Shown: piece by piece, positions 21,013-31,005 of the stretch
Layout: each line of letters starts with the position of its first letter
How positions within the stretch are numbered: the stretch's first letter is position 1
NCBI RefSeq assembly: GCF_947172395.1
Contig: NC_069097.1
Coordinates: 14,120,142-14,184,141 of the forward strand
Direction of reading: 5' to 3'
DNA from: Bicyclus anynana
Lineage: Eukaryota; Arthropoda; Insecta; Lepidoptera; Nymphalidae
Length of the DNA stretch: 64,000 bases
The notes under the pieces: model-generated
Database searches by the model: none
The model's input: only the letters and a program-made list of their open reading frames with translations
What the model was told of the DNA's origin: nothing
Translations under genes and position numbers: made by a program

Positions 21013-21150
21013 TTATAGTCTACTAAAGAACTAGTAAGTACTACTAAAGAAGTAACCTTAGACTCACATCTGCAGGTAAATGTGACATACCTACCTACCT
21101 ACGTAATACATTAAAACAATGAGAATTCGCAATATGATTAGGTTTACATA

Positions 21151-21466
21151 GGTCGTCGTCGTTATCAACCCATATACGGCTCACTGCTGAGCTCGAGTCT
21201 CCTCTCAGAATGAGAGGGCTTTCGGCCAATAGTCCACCACGCTGGCCCAATGCGGATTGGCAGACTTCACACACGCAGAGAATTAAGAAATTTTCTGGTG
21301 TGCAGGTTTCCTCACGATGTTTTCCTTCACCGTTTGAGACACGTGATATTTAATTTCTTAAAATGCACACAACTGAAAAGTTGGAGGTGCATGCCCCGGA
21401 CCGAATTCGAACCCACACCCTCCGGAAACGGAGGCAGAGGTCATATCCACTGGGCTATCACAGCTC
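21151..21466 (-). mobile_element. SINE B, full length
   Basis: The GTC-rich tail complement at 21151 is followed by all body blocks and the head CCACTGGGCTATCACAGC. Confidence 0.88.
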
Positions 21467-21469
21467 TCT

Positions 21470-22490
21470 CTCTCTTAACATAGGTAATTTACACATATTT
21501 ATATGAAATATTAATTAATTATACAAAAAGCATACATCAACTTACATCAATAGCATCACAGACTTGTGATGTTTACTACTTTGAGTTTTGTACTTGTAAG
21601 ATATACATACATACTTTAAAGTTTTTTTAAGGCTACTACAACCACAGAATACGTATTGCTTCCATATAGATACGTATATAAAAAATAAATTAAAAAAAAT
21701 CAATTTTCATACATTTACGCCACTCCAACAATGTTTTTATTTTAGCAACAATTATTTGACGTTTTTTCCTAAAATTTACTCAATTAAATAGATAGTCAAC
21801 GCTTAAATACAGATGGAAACTTAGCCGCCATCTCTTACAGCGAAGGCGGGCTCATCCATCACTGGCATCGCATCAATCTTACCGCTCCTGATGCGCTATG
21901 CTACCCTGGTACTTGCAGTTTGTTGCACCTTATTGTTGTAGTCATTTCATAATTACATAATTAAGTAATTAACAATTTTAATTATAATTAATCAAAGAGG
22001 TAAATTTAAAAAGTTAACTAATGTTGCTAAATTAGTGATCTACGCCAGAGAATATTTATTTATTTACATAAGGAAAGGAAGGATCTTATTTGGAAGAACT
22101 TATATATATTCAAAGTTTTTAAGAGCTCAGGCAGGATTCATAGTTTTTATCAGTTTTTTTTTGTTGTTACACAAATTAATTAATATTAGCGTTTATAATA
22201 GTTAGTAAGGGTACAGGAGATGACAAATAGGCGCGAGTTTAAAATTCCTACGTCCTATGCTATAGAATTTAGAACTTTGTATGTAATTCGTAAAGGTTTC
22301 TATATAAAATACCAATTTGAGTGTCCCCCTTGTTGAAATCACAGAATAAAGAATGATTCAGAATGTGTCTTTACAAGCAGTGTGGTGAAGCCGGCGAAAC
22401 CCATAAAAAACATCTTGACATCCGACAAACTTTCATAATTTGTATTTCAAAATTTAAAACTAACTACAATCAGGTAAATTAATAACGTGT
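21470..22490. other. AT-rich spacer
   Basis: A GC-richer patch lies at 21830-21925 without a convincing reading frame. No repeats are recognised. Confidence 0.5.
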
Positions 22491-22494
22491 ACAA

Positions 22495-22827
22495 TTTAAA
22501 AATTTCAAGACCCCCGAATGTCATGAAATTATTAATTACATTCTCAATCAAGTCGTCAATATTCGCTTTCATTTGAGACCCCACTGGAGTATATTTGCAG
22601 ACATTCGGTTGTTCTTCCCCAATTTCAACCCCCACAACTTTTAAACGGCTCAACCGATTTTCATTAAATATGTCTAAGAACACTCGCCCGTAAGTCACTT
22701 TTGACACAAAAAAAAAACTAAACTGAAATCACTTCATCTGTTCGGGAGCTATGGTGCCAGACAGACTGACAGACATACAGACAGTCAGATACGTCAAACT
22801 TATAACACCCCTCGTCGGGGGTTAACA
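22495..22827. repeat. Retroelement UTR-like dispersed repeat
   Basis: The first ~95 bp match 18045-18145. The end has CAGACAGACTGACAGACATA and ATAACACCCCTCGTCGGGGG. An 86-codon minus frame at 22447-22707 is not a recognised protein. Confidence 0.5.
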
Positions 22828-22897
22828 AAATAATCAATCATTACCAATAAAAAAATACTCCTTATTTCTTTAGTTTTAGTTAACACTTTATAAAATA

Positions 22898-23092
22898 CTA
22901 GTTGACGCCGCGCGGTTTTACCCGCGTGGTTATCGTTGGCATACGGGAATATAATATAGCCTAAAGCCTTTCTCGATAAATGGGCTATCTAACACTGAAG
23001 GAATTTTTCAAATCGGACCAGTAGTTCCTGAGATTAGCGCGTTCAATCAAACAAACAAACAAACAAACTCTTCCGCTTTATATGTTAGTATT
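22898..23092 (-). mobile_element. Helitron, nearly complete
   Basis: CTAG (22898-22901), hairpin CGCGCGGTTTTACCCGCGTGG, the standard body, then AAACAAACAAACAAAC and a degraded TATGTTAGTA end. Confidence 0.75.
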
Positions 23093-23586
23093 TTTTTTTT
23101 CATTTATTTAGGAAACAAACAGCATTAACATAAAAACAATAATTTACACATTTAAGAAAGTGTATAGTATAGATATAGAATGTGTATAGTATAGATATAG
23201 ATAGATTTAAAAACCCCAGATGCCATTTTTCTTGAATAATATTAAAAATTACTGATGCGCTTCGTGTCGTACTGACTCGAGAATATATTAGTTTTTGAAT
23301 TTTGTATTTGAAACGATACCGTCGTGAGCCGTGCGCTCTATCTACCTTTTATTCTTTAATCGGTGTTTGAAATTCCCAAAAATCCTGACTTAGATTTTAA
23401 TAGTAGATTTCCATTGATCTACGTCAGTGCGTCAGTTGTATACCAGCCCCTCTGCTGTTATCGCAGAAAAATCGCTACAAACAAACAAACTAACAAAAAA
23501 TCTTTTCTCTGTGTAATAACAGTGAAGATAATATTAATTTATAATAATATGTACCTTTTGTGTGTAGAAAGCAATCTAAACATCTT
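23093..23586. other. Spacer with a small direct repeat
   Basis: GTGTATAGTATAGATATAGA occurs twice at about 23160-23200. No gene is recognised. Confidence 0.5.
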
Positions 23587-23879
23587 CATCATCATCATTA
23601 TCAACCCATATTCGGCTCACTGCTGAGCTCGAGTCTCCTCTCAGAATGAGAGGGTTTAGGCCGATAGTCCACCACGCTGGCCCAATGCGGATTGGCAGAC
23701 TTCACACACGCAGAGAATTGAGAAAATTCTCTGGTATGCACCTTCACCGTTTGAGACACGTGATCTTTAATTTCTTAAAATGCACACAACTGAAAAGTTG
23801 GAGGTGCATGCCCCGGACCGGATTCGAACCCACACCAGGATTCGGAGTGAGGTCATATCCACTGGGCTACCACGGCTCT
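23587..23879 (-). mobile_element. SINE B
   Basis: The ATC-rich tail complement is followed by the body with small deletions and the head CCACTGGGCTACCACGGC. Confidence 0.85.
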
Positions 23880-24396
23880 CCTAAACTGCTAAATATTTCA
23901 TAAATTAAAAAAAATATAACTTAGTTGGAAAAATGACATTTCGGCACTCGTTCCGCTGCAAGTTACTTTGCAGTCCGTCAATAGTTGTCCAGCGGTACCA
24001 ACGCAAATTGCCCCTAAAAAAATACCACAAAACGCACTTTTGCATATACTGAATAAAACAAAAAACTACGGTTATTACGTACACGCGTTGCAACGTGCGC
24101 ACGTCCAAAAAAACGCTACACAAAAATCAACGTTGAGCGAAAAAACTTTATCCTGTCAAAAAATAGTAACAGGAATAATTATCGTGAACATTGCATTAAT
24201 CAAATTCCGCGCACGGCGCTATCGGGGTGCGGGGCGAGGGTGCAGGGTGAGGGGGATGAGAAAAACGAGTGCTGCGGGCTCGCTGCGAAAAAAGCTGAAA
24301 ATGACGGACGCAAATGCATCGTTGTACTGCGATGAGTTTGGAGATATCCGAAATTTTCAATATTTTTTTTACATGCTAGTCCTTGACGACGATTCA
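23880..24396. other. Unassigned, includes GC-rich patch
   Basis: A 145-codon plus frame (23968-24405) and a 92-codon minus frame (24200-24478) overlap. Neither matches a family, and both run into the hairpin MITE. The patch at 24205-24300 is GC-rich. Confidence 0.4.
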
Positions 24397-24575
24397 GCCC
24401 CCTAGCCAAGTGGCACGTCGATTCTCTTTCTACGATCGCTAACGCTTCGTAAACTAGAAAGATGTATGGGAATGACATTTGCTATCGACAGGTAACGTAA
24501 TCAAGATCTGTCATTCCCATACATTTTTCTAGTCTCGTAGAAAGAGAATCGACGTGCCCACTTGGCTAGGGGGGC
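24397..24575. mobile_element. Hairpin MITE with ~65-78-bp arms
   Basis: The arms at 24397-24477 and 24509-24575 are inverted copies (CCCCCTAGCCAAGTGG, CACGTCGATTCTCTTTCTAC, TGTATGGGAATGACA). The right arm lacks a segment of about 17 bp. A left-arm-only copy lies at 53529-53600. No target duplication is seen. Confidence 0.7.
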
Positions 24576-24657
24576 AGTATAAGCGAGCTTACATGAAATA
24601 GGTACAGGTCTATTCCCCCCATATCTCTGACAATTTCTACGTGGCAACATATGGGAA

Positions 24658-24712
24658 CGTTTAATCGCTTGGTGGTACGTCTTTGTTTTGGTAAGGTGGT
24701 AACTAGCCATGT
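24658..24712 (-). mobile_element. SINE A body fragment
   Basis: GGTGGTACGTCTTTG and AAGGTGGTAACTAGCCA only. Confidence 0.6.
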
Positions 24713-25253
24713 GCAAGATACAAGAAGAGCCGGCTATAAACTCAAGAGATTTTATAAACTTATTACAATGGTTAAAATCATTAAATTTTCTTTTACTTCC
24801 TGTGTACGCTTGGATAATTCAGGCCCTGGTCCCTTGAAACCTGCTACCTCCCAATACCACCACGGTCCATGTTGTATAGTTCCATATCATGCTTACCTAT
24901 AGCAAGAGCATAGTGCATAAGCTGACGATCTTTCAGTTTATATAAATTGAGGCCCTTTCATCACTGGCATGCATTTTATATTTCTCTGTGGTTTGATTTT
25001 TAACAACACCCATTAAATAATAATTAAGTTATAGTACAAATAAAAATAATATATAATAAGCCATTCCAGTTGGTAAGGAATCCGGAATAGTAACCAAGAA
25101 ACCTGTACGAACCTTCGTCATCATATTCCTTTTATTAATTGTGTGACGTCATATTTTGTTTTCCGTAAATATGTTTTTTCAACATGAAAAGTTAAAAACA
25201 CTTTAATATTAATTTAAGTTTTTAGGGTAAAATTGTTTACTACGGTTTACTTC
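24713..25253. other. Unassigned spacer
   Basis: An 83-codon frame at 24651-24902 starts in the SINE fragment and is not supported. The rest is AT-rich. Confidence 0.5.
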
Positions 25254-25556
25254 CTCATCATCATTAATAAACCATATTTGGCTCACTGTTGAGCACGAGT
25301 CTCCTCTCAGAATAAGAGGGGTTAAGCCAGTACACGCTGGCCCAATGCGGATTGGTAGACTTCACACACGCAGAGAATTAAGAAAATTCTCTGGTGTGCA
25401 GGTTTCCTCACGATGTTTTTCCTTCACCGCTTGAGATACGTGATAATTAATTTCTTAAAAAGCACAATTGAAAAGCTGGAGGTGCATGCCCCGGACCGGA
25501 TTCGAACCTGCCTTTTCAATCGAAGGCAGTGGTCATTCCACTGGGCTATCAAGACT
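25254..25556 (-). mobile_element. SINE B, full length, diverged
   Basis: Complete block order from the ATC tail to the head CCACTGGGCTATCAAGAC, with several deletions. Confidence 0.85.
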
Positions 25557-26044
25557 CAACTTGGTTTACTAAGCTTAATAGTCTAGTAAGAAATAAGAGA
25601 CAACTTCATTTTAATAGTAATTTTAGTTTTAGTAGTAGTGCAATTAAGTTGTCATTAAGTAGCAAAATGAACTCGTTCTAAGTTTATTTACGAATAAATT
25701 AATATGCTTTAAAAAAATTAAATCTCTTACCTAAACCGAGTTTATAATGGGTTTAGCCCCACGTGTTACACTCTGCTTTTCACAACGATTGAGAGAAAAT
25801 AATAGTTTAGTTCAATATTCAATGATTTATTTTAATTAAAAATTAAATGTTCAAAGTCTACAATTTTGGATATTAAGGGAGATGCTTTTACCCGGTAATA
25901 TAATTTCCGACTACTGTGAAGATGAATAATGAGTATGTGAGGTAAATGTGGTAATAGTTTAAGAAACTCCTTTCGTAAGTGAATCCATTCGTTGTTGTTT
26001 TCTCCACTTTACCTAGGAAGGTATTTAAGTAAAATAAAAATTCA
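25557..26044. other. AT-rich spacer
   Basis: No recognised repeat or gene. A 61-codon minus frame at 25888-26073 is unsupported. Confidence 0.5.
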
Positions 26045-26308
26045 ATAAAAAAATGAACGCATTCCACAGACAAGAACGCTGCATTTCATTCCAATTTAAA
26101 GTTTTTTATTTACTTTTCATAACAATCAGGGCTTTATCTAATAAGATGATTCTATTTTCGAACAAAACCTCCTCCGTTTTATAGTAGGCTAGTACTTGGC
26201 TAGTACTCGTAACAGACAAAAATTAAAAAAACAAAATTACTTTAGCCCCTAGAGGCTGAAATGCTTGTTTAGCCCTGTTGTGGAGTGGTAATATGACAGT
26301 GTTTTTGA
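26045..26308. repeat. Second copy of the 8175-8440 block
   Basis: Near-identical to the 8.2-kb copy over ~265 bp, in the same orientation. It is not bracketed by the 30-bp repeat found around the first copy. Confidence 0.75.
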
Positions 26309-26525
26309 GCAAGAGTAGTGAAAAATATATATCTCCGGACGTATCCTCTAGAGCTTCACCCAGCCTGTAGCTCGTCCAGCGCAGGCTACCTATAGCTGCA
26401 AAAAAGCACCCCCTATGGGGGCGCCCTTCCCTGGCGCATTCATTAATTGCTAATTTACAGATCGGAAGCACGTATGAGAGTGATCCGATGTCTTGTTTTT
26501 AGGTTAATTAATTACAAGTGACTCT
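26309..26525. other. GC-richer unassigned stretch
   Basis: The minus strand is open at 26223-26471 (82 codons, including FAAIGSLRWTSYRLGEALED). This part has a more protein-like composition than most frames here, but I cannot assign it. It may be a transposon remnant. Confidence 0.3.
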
Positions 26526-26529
26526 AGTC

Positions 26530-26940
26530 TTGTTGGTTGTAGGTCTATTGTCTATTCCGGGGATCATTGGTCTATGTCCACGGTTCGAATCTTGTGTTGG
26601 TGTAAGAATATTTTTTTTTTGTTTTTTTTTTAACGAGGTAGTCTGATTTGGTTGTTAACTTATGCGGCTTTAGATTATAAGGTCTCAGGTTCGACTCCTG
26701 GGTTGGGCTACGAAATACTGAGCTTTATTTTCTTTCATGAAATTTTCAGTAAACAAATTTCCGTTAACTCTAACTTAAAAATTGGAGCAGTATGGTGTGT
26801 TTCAACTTCATATTCCTAAAACAGGCTGATATTGATGACATAATGATATTTTTGAAAGTTGAAATGTTTGTGCTTCTACGTGCTACAAAGAGCACGTTAC
26901 GTCGACGTTACCAATCATCAACACTAGCTATGCCTCGCAG
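26530..26940 (+). mobile_element. SINE D-type heads and body
   Basis: Two tRNA-like B-box segments (near 26581 and 26690) are seen. The second reads TTATGCGGCTTTAGATTATAA with CAGGTTCGACTCCTGGGTTG, then GCTACGAAATACTGAGC. A GCACGTTACGTCG segment near 26890 resembles the SINE D middle. Confidence 0.5.
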
Positions 26941-26989
26941 ATTTACTCGCCGTAAAAATATTTAAAATATGACCTATATTCTCTACTAA

Positions 26990-27106
26990 TAATCGCACTG
27001 ACTGTATTAGGAACGTTTACTACAATAGTCCTACTGGTGGAAATCGAACTCATGGCCTCTCAGTTTTGAGGCCGGCCTTATACCCGCGGAGCCATTAAGG
27101 CTTAAA
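26990..27106 (-). mobile_element. SINE C, reverse copy
   Basis: On the minus strand: GCCTTAATGGCTCCGCGGG, CTGAGAGGCCATGAGTTCGA, then CCACCAGTAGGACTATTG. Diverged. Confidence 0.5.
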
Positions 27107-27158
27107 TAAATAGGTACTTAGTTATAATCATCCTATTAATTTAATTAAAAAATAATCA

Positions 27159-27296
27159 CTAGTTGAATCTCGCGATTTCACCCGCGTAGTCCCAATTCCC
27201 GTGGGAATGCGGCAATAAAATATAACGTATGTTATTTATTGATAATGTAGCTTTCTATTGGCGAAAGAGTTTTTCAAATCGGTCCAAAGATCGGTA
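27159..27296 (-). mobile_element. Helitron 3' half
   Basis: CTAG (27159-27162), TCGCGATTTCACCCGCGTAG, CCCGTGGGAATGCGGCAATA, and a body to CAAATCGGTCC. Truncated next to SINE B. Confidence 0.65.
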
Positions 27297-27304
27297 AAAA
27301 GATA

Positions 27305-27560
27305 CGTGATAGCCCAGTGGATGTGACCTCTGCCTCCGATTCCGGAGGGTGTGGGTTCGAATCCTGTCCGGGGCATGCAATTGTGTGCATTTTCAAAAAT
27401 TAAATATCACGTGTCTCAAACGGTGAAGGAAAACATCTTGAGGTAATACCTTTTCTTAATTGAGGGCATACCAGAAAATTTTCTTAATTCTCTGCGTGTG
27501 TGAAATCTGCCAATCCGCATTGGGCCAGCATAGTGGACTAATGGCCTAACCTCTCTCATT
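27305..27560 (+). mobile_element. SINE B, 3'-truncated
   Basis: Head GTGATAGCCCAGTGGATG, B-box GGTTCGAATCC, body to GGCCTAACCTCTCTC. Confidence 0.85.
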
Positions 27561-27740
27561 TCGCCACGTAAATTCTTGACACCTCTGTCTCTGGTTCGAA
27601 TCCACGTCACGTTACGTAATACAAGTGAGAGGGGAGGGGGGGGTTTGTCTTCGCCGAAGATGTAGAGAGATTGATGGTGTTGCCAAGAGGGTGTTGTCTG
27701 TGGTTGTGTCAATGTCCGGATTGTAAAGGATTAAGTTAAA
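27561..27740. other. Unassigned link
   Basis: It contains GAGAGGGGAGGGGGGGG and no recognised gene. Confidence 0.4.
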
Positions 27741-27897
27741 GCCTCAATAGCTCAACGCTAAGAGCGGTCGGACTCATCACCGAGGGGTGGTGGTTCGATC
27801 CCCGCCCCGTCGTACCCACTCCTAGTACACAGTCTTTCCCGACTAGAGGAGAATGGGAATATTGGTCATATTATAAAAGATATAGCAAATATTCTTT
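27741..27897 (+). mobile_element. SINE C
   Basis: GCCTCAATAGCTCAACGC head, GGTGGTTCGATCCCCGCCCC, then TCTTTCCCGACTAGAGGAG and GGGAATATTGGTCATA to ATTCTTTAAAAAAAA. Confidence 0.75.
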
Positions 27898-28203
27898 AAA
27901 AAAAAGAACTACGTTTTTTCGTAAAACTTTTTGGATTAATTTTCGGATCGTCAATTAAATTAATTTCTTTTTGTTTTTACGTTATTTTAACGTTTACGTA
28001 AAACGTTGTCGTGGTAATTTAAGTTGCAAACTTAAACTTTGGTTTTAAAATCTATCAAAATGAAAAACAAATCAAAATGTATTATTATCTTAATACCAAA
28101 AAATGATACTGACTGAGTTTGATACTCAGTCAGTATAATTTTTTAGTATTTTCTTGTAATGCCTTGGAATTAGGGGTGTAAGGACTAAGGACACCCCGCT
28201 AAC

Positions 28204-28312
28204 GATCAAACTTGTCGTCAAACTTGCTTGTCAAACTTCACTATTTCACAAAGCAGTATTTGACTAATGCTTCATACAGTCAATTTGTTTGACAAACACG
28301 TTTGATTAGACA
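28204..28312. mobile_element. Inverted-repeat MITE candidate
   Basis: ATCAAACTTGTCGTCAAAC near 28206 is inverted as GTTTGACAAACACGTTTGAT near 28288-28309. Boundaries are approximate. Confidence 0.4.
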
Positions 28313-28344
28313 AAAAGTTTGAACGTTTATTGTTGTCTCATGCA

Positions 28345-28390
28345 AAACGTATGAGCAATAGTTTTGATGTATGTAAATACAGTGGGGGCA
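28345..28390 (+). repeat. Short dispersed repeat shared with 29325-29368
   Basis: TTGATGTATGTAAATACAGT followed by a G run occurs at both places, preceded by GAGCAAT/CAGCAAT. The parent element is unknown. Confidence 0.5.
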
Positions 28391-28430
28391 ACATAGACCA
28401 TCATTCTCTATCATATTAAGTGGTTCAAGA

Positions 28431-28737
28431 GAGCCGTGATAGCTCAGTGGATATAACCACTGCCTCCGATTCCGGAATATGTGGGTTCGAATCCGGTCCG
28501 GGGCATGCACCTCCAACTTTTCAGTTGTGTGCATTTTGAGAAATTAAATATCACGTGTCTCAAACGGTGACGGAAAAACATCGCGAGGAAACCTGCATAC
28601 CTGAGAATGTTCTTAATTCTTTGCGTGTGTGAAGTCTGCCAACCCGCATTGGGCCAGCGTGGTGGACTATTTTGCCTAAACCCTCTCATTCTGAGAGGAG
28701 ACTCGAAATCAGCAGTGAGCCGAATATGGGTTGATAA
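28431..28737 (+). mobile_element. SINE B, full length
   Basis: GCCGTGATAGCTCAGTGG head, standard body, end GTGAGCCGAATATGGGTTG. One of the best-preserved copies. Confidence 0.9.
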
Positions 28738-28804
28738 AGGAAGTGGTTCATATATGACGCACAAATACTCACCTTCACTGCTTGTGTCTGTCAGTCCTGC
28801 CATA

Positions 28805-29062
28805 TCATCATTAACACCCATATTCGGCTCACTGTTGAGCACGAATCTCCTCTCAGAATGAAAGGGGTAAGGATTTAGTCCACTACGCTAGCCCGATGCG
28901 GACTGGCAGACTTCACACACGCAGAGAATTAAGAAAATTTTCAAGTATGCAGGCTTCCTCACGATGCTGCTGATTCCTATTCGTTGCTGGTTGAGACACG
29001 TGATATTTAATTACTTATAATGCTTATCTGAAATATATATACATATAGGTGCATGCCACGGA
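28805..29062 (-). mobile_element. SINE B, head replaced by a MITE
   Basis: The reverse copy runs from ATCATTAACACCCATATTCG to GGTGCATGCCACGGA, where the MITE at 29063 begins. Confidence 0.8.
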
Positions 29063-29186
29063 CCTAATTCACTATTTTGGTCTTTGTTATAAACTTATTG
29101 AAGTGGACAACAAAGTGTCATCTACATACTATAAGATATATTCATTTTGATGGGTTGATAATAAAAACCAAAATAGGAAATAGGCC
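29063..29186. mobile_element. MITE, TAATTCACTATTTTGG family, short copy
   Basis: CCTAATTCACTATTTTGGTC and the inverted AAAACCAAAATAGG with TAGGCC are its ends. Compared with 46151-46349 it lacks about 75 bp of interior. Confidence 0.7.
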
Positions 29187-29230
29187 AGTGTATATGACCT
29201 TTGCTCTCGATTCGGAAGGCGTAGATACCA
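29185..29230 (+). mobile_element. SINE B head fragment
   Basis: CCAGTGTATATGACCTTTGC, GATTCGGAAGGCGTAGATACC. It lies on the strand opposite to the SINE B on the other side of the MITE. Confidence 0.6.
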
Positions 29231-29233
29231 GAG

Positions 29234-29296
29234 TATAGATTAATAATAATATTAGTATCTACATAGCATTCGTGCGAAGCCGGGGCGGGTCGCTAG
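29234..29296 (+). mobile_element. Very short Helitron-like element
   Basis: AATAATATTAGTATCTACAT, then GTGCGAAGCCGGGGCGGGTC and CTAG followed by T. It resembles a third Helitron terminal hairpin type, and most of the body is missing. Confidence 0.5.
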
Positions 29297-29551
29297 TTGT
29301 ATACGTCACATAACTCGCGCACAGTGCATCAGCAATGGTATTGATGTATGTAAATACAGTGGGGGGTGCATCACAGCACAATGCTATAAAATGATAGTCA
29401 CACACCCTGACGGACGGATCGATCGCGCGATCGGCTCGCGTGTGTGCGGACAAATAAACGAAACATGCGGCCGGGGAAAAATCGCCACGTCAAAATGGAC
29501 GCGAGTGTACTACAGGCGCACTGTGCTGGCTCTTTAGACCGGACAGTTCGC

Positions 29552-29625
29552 TGCGGTACGAGGTCAATTGACCCCGTATGTCTAGTGTGTTCAAGAGTTA
29601 CGAGGTCGATTGACCTCGTACCGCA
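29552..29625. repeat. Nested palindrome
   Basis: Two 27-bp arms (29552-29578 and 29599-29625) are inverse at 25 of 27 positions around a 20-bp spacer. Each arm contains its own palindrome (GGTCAATTGACC in the left arm). The surroundings (29400-29640) are GC-rich, with an 89-codon frame (29444-29713) of unknown value. Confidence 0.7.
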
Positions 29626-29842
29626 CCAGAGAAAAGTACAGGAAAATCAGTGCCGCAGCGAAAGTATTAACATACTTGGTAACGCTGACAATTTTCGTAG
29701 GTACAAAGTTTAACATTCATCATCATCATCATTCATTATCACAACCACAGCTTATAACTTTTATGGGACCACCGTTTTCATATTTTGTTTATGTACCTAA
29801 CCTGTTTTTAAATTGTTCAAAATTAAACTTTTTTTATCTTTA

Positions 29843-30064
29843 ATCATCATTAACAACACATATTCGGCTCATTGTCAAGCACGAGTTTCATCTCGGAGAG
29901 GGGTTAGGCTAATAGTCCACCACGCTGGCCTAATGCGGATTGGTAGACTTCACACACGCAGAAAAATTAATAAATTTTCAGGTATGCAGGTTTCCCCACG
30001 ATGTTTTTATTTCACTGTTTAAGACACGTGATATTTAATTTCTTAAAATGTATATAACTGAAAA
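29843..30064 (-). mobile_element. SINE B 3' two-thirds
   Basis: ATCATCATTAACAACACATATTCGG through CACGTGATATTTAATTTC to TATAACTGAAAA. The head is missing. Confidence 0.8.
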
Positions 30065-30200
30065 AAAAATTATAGCAGCGAAAATTGACAGTAATATAAT
30101 TTTAAGAAAATCGGATAAAATCATGCTGACTTTATTGGAAAAATTGCATGCGCTAAGTAAACAAATATAGTTTTATACCCGAATACGGCGAAGTCAAAAG

Positions 30201-30614
30201 TGTTAGAAAATTAAATAAGAAGACATTTGTATTAACGGATATGCTACATTATATGTTACAATCTGGTTATAACTGTAGTGTTGTCAATATACGTAGGTAC
30301 CATGACGTATTATGACGAGTAATTCTTTGTTCTTAAAATTAAACTAAAATATACGAAACTAAACTAAAATAAATAAATAGATTTATAAACGTATATTGAC
30401 ATAATTCATAAATGAAGTTATGTCAATATCCGTATAGATAAAAGATTGATGTTTGACTATATTTTGTTCTTGTTGTTTATTCCGTTGGAAAGGTATAAAA
30501 ACGTGGCTTCATGGATGAGGCGGGCTCAGTTTTTTTGTGATTATAATCGAAGAGTTGTGTTATTAAAGTGGTGTGTTTGTGAACCTCGAGTTTCTTTTCT
30601 CTCCACCCCTAATA
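30201..30614 (+). repeat. 5' LTR
   Basis: A 414-bp repeat, TGTTAGAAAATTAAATAAG to CCACCCCTAATA. U3 contains an 11-bp inverted repeat (TATTGACATAA at 30394-30404, inverse at 30418-30428). The inferred RNA start is near 30528. Confidence 0.92.
30494..30530 (+). promoter_or_regulatory. LTR core promoter: TATA box plus initiator
   Basis: TATAAAA at 30494-30500 is followed about 32 bp later by TCAGT (30526-30530), the arthropod initiator motif. ATTAAA near 30562 with GT-rich sequence after it could be the poly(A) signal. The same arrangement recurs in the 3' LTR. Confidence 0.6.
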
Positions 30615-31005
30615 TCAGAAGCGGGGTATGCTGAACGCTGTAAATTGACCGCAGGTGACATCTGGTTTTTATATTTGTATATTTGTGAAATGGCTTTCAT
30701 TTATTTTTTTTTTAAATTCGTGACTTATTTATTATTTACGTTAGAATACAATTTCTAGGAGTGGTTTACCAACAAAAGTGTTGTTAGTTTAACGATTTGG
30801 TTTTTATACTTACCCACACCTTTTTATAAATGTGTCTCTTATCTTATTATAAATGTGTACTTAATAATATTGGATTAAATCTGTTACGCTTGATAATTAA
30901 TTTTTGTAATCGTAATCAATAATCAACAAAACAGTATGATCTGAAATGATTCTTTATTCGATGAATACTTTTTCTGCCCTCCACATTTTCTATTTTTAGC
31001 TTTAA

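Noticed and set aside
21830..21925. GC-richer patch as a possible exon
   Set aside because: Stops occur in every useful frame and no matched splice sites were found.
23968..24405. 145-codon plus frame
   Set aside because: It crosses AT-rich spacer, a GC-rich patch and the start of a hairpin MITE, with no domain-like segment or splice support.
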